This document shows, piece after piece, positions 59,789-64,000 of a stretch of 64,000 nt of DNA; position 1 is the first letter of the stretch, and every line of letters begins with the position of its first letter. Location: positions 1,488,001 to 1,552,000 of the forward strand of contig VNWV01000004.1 of the NCBI GenBank assembly GCA_009801085.1. Reading direction: 5' to 3'. Origin of the DNA: Lasiodiplodia sp. COLG20 (Eukaryota; Ascomycota; Dothideomycetes; Botryosphaeriales; Botryosphaeriaceae). Made by a program: the position numbers and the translations under genes. Under the pieces are notes generated by a model. It was given only the letters and a program-made list of their open reading frames with translations, was not told the origin of the DNA and searched no databases.

Positions 59789-62700
59789 GAGGGCGGACGA
59801 CGGTGGGTGGAGGCGAAGACGGTGGATTTAGTGTCGTCACCAGCGGTGTTGGGCTGCCGAGGAAGGAGCTCCAACAGGCTTCACAACATTGCCAGAATGA
59901 GTGAAAGGGAAAATGCTTCGGCTCCCTTTGGTGCTAAGCAAGGAGCGGCGTCCAAGTATGCTCGCAAATATGTAGCGCGGTTTCCGCAGTGGCACGCTAT
60001 GGGGGGGCAGTGGTGATGGGTGGTGAGGGCGGCGAGGCAGGTTTAGTAGGCAGCAGGAGAACAAGGCTTAGGGACGATCAAGACAGGAAGTGAGGATGAT
60101 GGCGTTTCGCTTTGCGTAGGCTGCGCATCGCCTGGGCGGAGAGGCACCGGTTTTGATAAAACGGCATTATTCAGGACTAGTCAGGCGTCGTGATTGCGGC
60201 CGTCTTCGAGCGGAAGGTTCCAGGCATTGGGGGGCACTGGGGAGGAGCAAGCCCCAAGAGGCTGATCCAAATTGATGTGTGGAAGCGGCAGCACGGCGTG
60301 GTTGATGTCAGAGCAACCAACGACCAGCGCGGTGGATATGCAGCAGCACAACAAGGATGATTCCGAAAAGAGAGCGTGTCGCGCTGGGCCCGGGGCGACG
60401 GACAGGCGCAGGCGTGCCGTGGACGAGCGCGCGGCACCCACTAGCCTGCGGGCAGGGGTTGGGGCAGGCGCAAAAAGAGCCGGCCGGGCATGTGCGTGCG
60501 CGCGTGGTGGATGGAGGATGGGATGCCGGTGTTAGATTGGGGGCGCGCTACTCGAGCGGTTACGGTGCAGCCGCTGCTGAGCGCTGCGCTGCGCCCTAAC
60601 CGCATCCTCCAGCACCGCCGAAGCAGAGTCAGTGCGGGCTTGCCCATCTGCGGCGAGCCTGAGGGCCGCGATGACGGCGCCCCATCAATGCCTGCGCCCG
60701 GTCACGCCTGCGCTCAATCAAACCGGCCGCGGATGATTAGGTCATGGGCTGTCTCGCCCATTGGCTGCGCGGGTGGAGCTCGAGGCTGCCAGCAGCTCTA
60801 AACTTTGCCGGCGATCCAGCCTGCGCAACGCAACGGTGACTGCGAGAGCGCAGAGGCCGCCGCCGGGTGGAGCAGCTGTGCGCGGCGGGGGCCTGCTGGC
60901 TGCCAGCGTCCAGCCGCCTCGCATGCCGTGAAGCGTCTTCTGTTTGAATGCTGCCACACCCGACCCTTGTGCGGTGCGCCGCTCAGCGCTGCGCTCCTTG
61001 TTTCGCTGCGTGCGATACGAACGCGCCGGCGTGTGGCTCGCTGTCTTACCCTAAAGTCATCTATTTCCGCCCCGAAACCTTGCCGCGCCGCGTCGTCGCT
61101 GATCGCGCCTCGCAGAATCCTGCTGCAAATTTGCTGGTGTTGCTCGGTGAGTCTGCGGGCGTCTCGTCAATACCTTCTGCCCCGGCGGCCAGACGCACCA
61201 CCCGCCCACAGCCGCCCCCTTGGCGCGCCCGCGTATTGCTTTTCGACTCGGCATTCCGCACGCTGGTGTTGAGCGAGCGGCCGTGCGCCGCAAACCGCCC
61301 CCAGAAGAGAGCCAGCGTGCGAAGCAAGGAGCTGGCCCTGCCGTGCCCGCCCAATCACCGCCCGAACAAACCTCCCGACGACCACCCGCAACAGGCAAGT
61401 CTCACCTGGCCAGATCGGCAGCCCTCACCACCCATCCAGCCGCGGTGGGGGTGTCCAAGGCGGTAGGGATGGCGAGCCTCGTCCCCTGTCTCGTACGCGC
61501 AAATTCCAGCGTCGCCGTCGTCGAGCGCACCCGCGTCATCCGAGATCGACGGAGATTGTGGGCGCCTCCTGGTGGGCGACGGAGCAGCAAGTCATACGAG
61601 CCGGACGAGGTTATTGCTGCTGAGGCATGCCGCCGCGACGGGATAAACACACCCGACTCAGGAGGCTCGAGGGGACCGCGGCGCGCCAGCCCCGAAGCGG
61701 AAGCGTAATGGACGGCGGCTCGGGGCCTGGGCGTGCGTACCGTGTGCCTCCCTGCGTATCGTCATAATTTGATATTTTTTTTTCTTTGCATGCCGCGTGC
61801 TGGTGCAGCTGGCGCGTCGTCGCGGCCAGGCAGGGCGACGGGGGCGGCCGGCCATCCGCGCCGGCACGCGATCTGCTCGCTGTGCCAGTAGCTGCGCTGT
61901 CTGGGCTCGCTCGGGCGCGGCGAGGCGAGCTGCGCGCGCCGCCGCCGCCGTCAATCAAGCAGGCGGCCGGGGCTGGGCTGGACGAGCTGGCCGGCCTGCA
62001 AACAGCAGCGCGTCTGACAGCAACAGGCCGCGGGCGTCGTTACGTGATGCGCGCAAAGGCTGAGCTTACGCATCCCTGGCGCCCGACTATCGAATAATGC
62101 GGTCGCGTAAGGACGTATGGCGCAGGCCGGAGCGCTCGCCACATGTTGTTTGCTCGCCCTTCGCACACACCTGCCCCGATGCAGCAGGCGCTCTCCACTC
62201 GCACTCATCAGACTCCGGCCGCCGCCCGCCGTCAAATCTCTCGACGCATCCCAAGGATCTGTTGCCCGAAGCGCGCAGCATGCATCACGCCGCGTCCTGC
62301 GAACCCGAGTCCAGGGCGCCAGTTTCGCCGGTCCGATGGAACACTACGCCCCCAGCAGCGACGCGACATGGATCGCACGACAAGCCCACCAGCGCACCGC
62401 CGTCGCCGCTTCGCACCTGAGCGCCCGCCTAGCTTGCCGTGTGCCCGGCCGCCAGCGCAACGAACGCAAGCCAGCGGAGCAGCAGCAGTCCGCGCCGCCA
62501 CACCAGCTGGGCTCGGTGTGCCCCCGCCGCCCACCCAGCGCGCTCTCCGCTAGGGCCCTGGTCACGGCTCGCGATCATCCAGCATCGCCGCCCTCTGCTC
62601 CTTCGGCCACTTCTTCTAGCTTCTGCCAGCCCCGCCGCCTGGCCTTGTCCGCCTGAATCATGTGCGACGCCTCGCCCGACACGCCTGCCGGAATGCAGTC

Positions 62701-64000
62701 CTGCGCCGTCGCTGCTGGCTTACGTCCTTGATGGAGTCACGATCGCTCAGAGGCGCAGCAAATATCTTCGTCGTCTGTCTCATGCAAGGAACTGTCCATG
62801 CTCCCCGGCCCCGGCGGCTGTCGTCATGCCGCTATTATTGGCTCGACGTGTCCTCGGCTGCTCACATTTCCCAGCACGGCTCGTAACGCTCACTGTGTCG
62901 GTCTGCCGGCGTTGGTTCCGTCTCAGTAAACACCACTGCTTGGGTGCCCATACTCCGCTATTTTATGGGCCGTGGTCATGAGAGGCCCAACCGCCCGCCA
63001 AGGGTCCAACGCTTCGTAAAACAGACCGGCTTGCCTCTGGCGAGGGTCCTGATTCAAATCCAATATCCCTTTGGGCCAGACGCTTTGGGCCTGTACCCGC
63101 TGCATCATCGTCAGCCGGTCGCTATCCCCGCCTGTTGAAGATCCCTGGCCCGTCACGTTGACCGCCTCCGGCAACATTGTTGAAACAGCACGTATACGTG
63201 TGGATGGCCGGATCGTGCTGATGGGGCTAAGTCCGACTGCTCCCCGGGCCTTGCTTTTGACCGCTTGCATTACTTCTCGCCACCACCAAGCCCACCTCCG
63301 GATGCACGACCTCCGGTTCGCGGCTGGGTTTGTGTTTCGGCCACCACGCCTCTTTGCTGCATCAAAGCCATGGCCCCTACCTCCTCACTGGACGAAGCTT
63401 CCGCAATCAGGCTGACGACGAGACGTGCACGCCCAAGCGACCTCGGCTGTGCATTCCAGCAATATCTACGTACAGCTCTCCGAGCACGGCTGGTTCCATG
63501 GATCGACCTATTGCAAAACCATGTGCGACCGTTCGGGACCTCGTTGGATTTCTGCATGTGGCCCCGCACAGGAAGCGATGGGCAATTCTCCTGCATTCCC
63601 ATACGTGCGCACCACCTCGGTCAGCCTCATTCCGTAACTTGGGCACCTTCCGTCAGCACTTGCATCAAATCTCACTGCCCCAGCAGCTTGACCGGCTCGG
63701 TGATACTACTAATTTCTACAAAAGTCAGCGACGGAAGAACCAACATGCATCGCGGAATGCGGATTGTCCCCAACGACGGCGAGGTGCCTGGTCAAATTGC
63801 GGTCCCGCGGCCCCTTGTTGTCATCCGCTCATCACGTCTAACGCTGCAGCTGCGCTTGTGTTGTACCTTGTACCTGCTTTGCTGCTGCATGAGCCCTTTC
63901 CAGAACGAGTGTCGCCGGCAGAGGAGAACGACGCGCCGTCGCTTGTGCGCTCTTGCGCGTTCAGCCTTCTTCATGCCACCGGTTCCATGATCGACTCCAC
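59789..64000. other. 4.2-kb gene-free region upstream of the cyclin
   Basis: GC-rich over most of its length. Many overlapping open frames on both strands (up to about 240 codons) have Arg/Ala/Pro/Ser-rich composition, change frame without pattern and contain no domain, so none is called. A poly-T tract occurs near 61775. The region probably holds the cyclin promoter/leader and the flank or promoter of a gene beyond 64000. No tRNA recognised. Confidence 0.5.

Noticed and set aside
63265..63990. 241-codon plus frame at the right edge
   Set aside because: Open but without any conserved motif; surrounding frames of similar length overlap it, so a real gene could not be supported.

Overview
The window is nuclear DNA of a filamentous ascomycete (Pezizomycotina). 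The evidence is the set of gene families (Sfi1, Fmp27, AA11 LPMO with a C-terminal chitin-binding module, GH37 trehalase, Clg1/Pcl-type cyclin, F-box-like and SET proteins), short phase-consistent GT-AG introns (49-185 bp in most cases), and a Tc1/mariner relic with transition-type stop codons that fit RIP-like decay. The class is probably Dothideomycetes, but this is an inference from overall gene style and was not tested. There are no bacterial operons, rRNA genes, CRISPR arrays or convincing tRNA genes.

Layout. 0-12 kb: first exon of a p24/emp24 cargo receptor (-), divergent from an intronless SFI1 (+); a chitin-binding type-1 membrane protein (+); a Gfo/Idh/MocA dehydrogenase (-); a conserved proline/serine-rich protein (-). 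12-25 kb: secreted GH37 trehalase (-), SET-domain protein (-), F-box-like protein (+), three-exon old-yellow-enzyme flavoprotein (-), eIF1A (+) and, convergent to it, GTP cyclohydrolase II (RIB1, -).

25-33.5 kb is the accessory part. It holds a deleted and frameshifted copy of a large membrane-protein gene, then the intact copy (722 aa). Four copies of a short element occur here, two of them at the same distance (176-177 bp) from the two start codons. An AA11 lytic polysaccharide monooxygenase and a Tc1 transposase relic follow.

34-43 kb is one 8.9-kb intronless gene for the bridge-like lipid-transfer protein Fmp27. 44-60 kb is all on the minus strand: WW-domain protein, PQ-loop vacuolar transporter, unknown multi-pass membrane protein, alternative NADH dehydrogenase (5 exons), acyl-CoA thioesterase II (3 exons) and a Clg1/Pho80-like cyclin. 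The last 4.2 kb (59.8-64 kb) has no recognisable gene and lies upstream of the cyclin.

Most genes are unrelated housekeeping loci. The only visible functional theme is carbohydrate/chitin biology (AA11 LPMO, chitin-binding membrane protein, secreted trehalase), and these genes are not clustered. The strongest candidates for undescribed biology are the membrane-protein family pair with its duplicated upstream element, a perfect 26-bp palindrome at 55324-55349, and the long gene-free region upstream of the cyclin. Exon boundaries given here were derived by reading splice sites and checking that phases join; none has transcript support.
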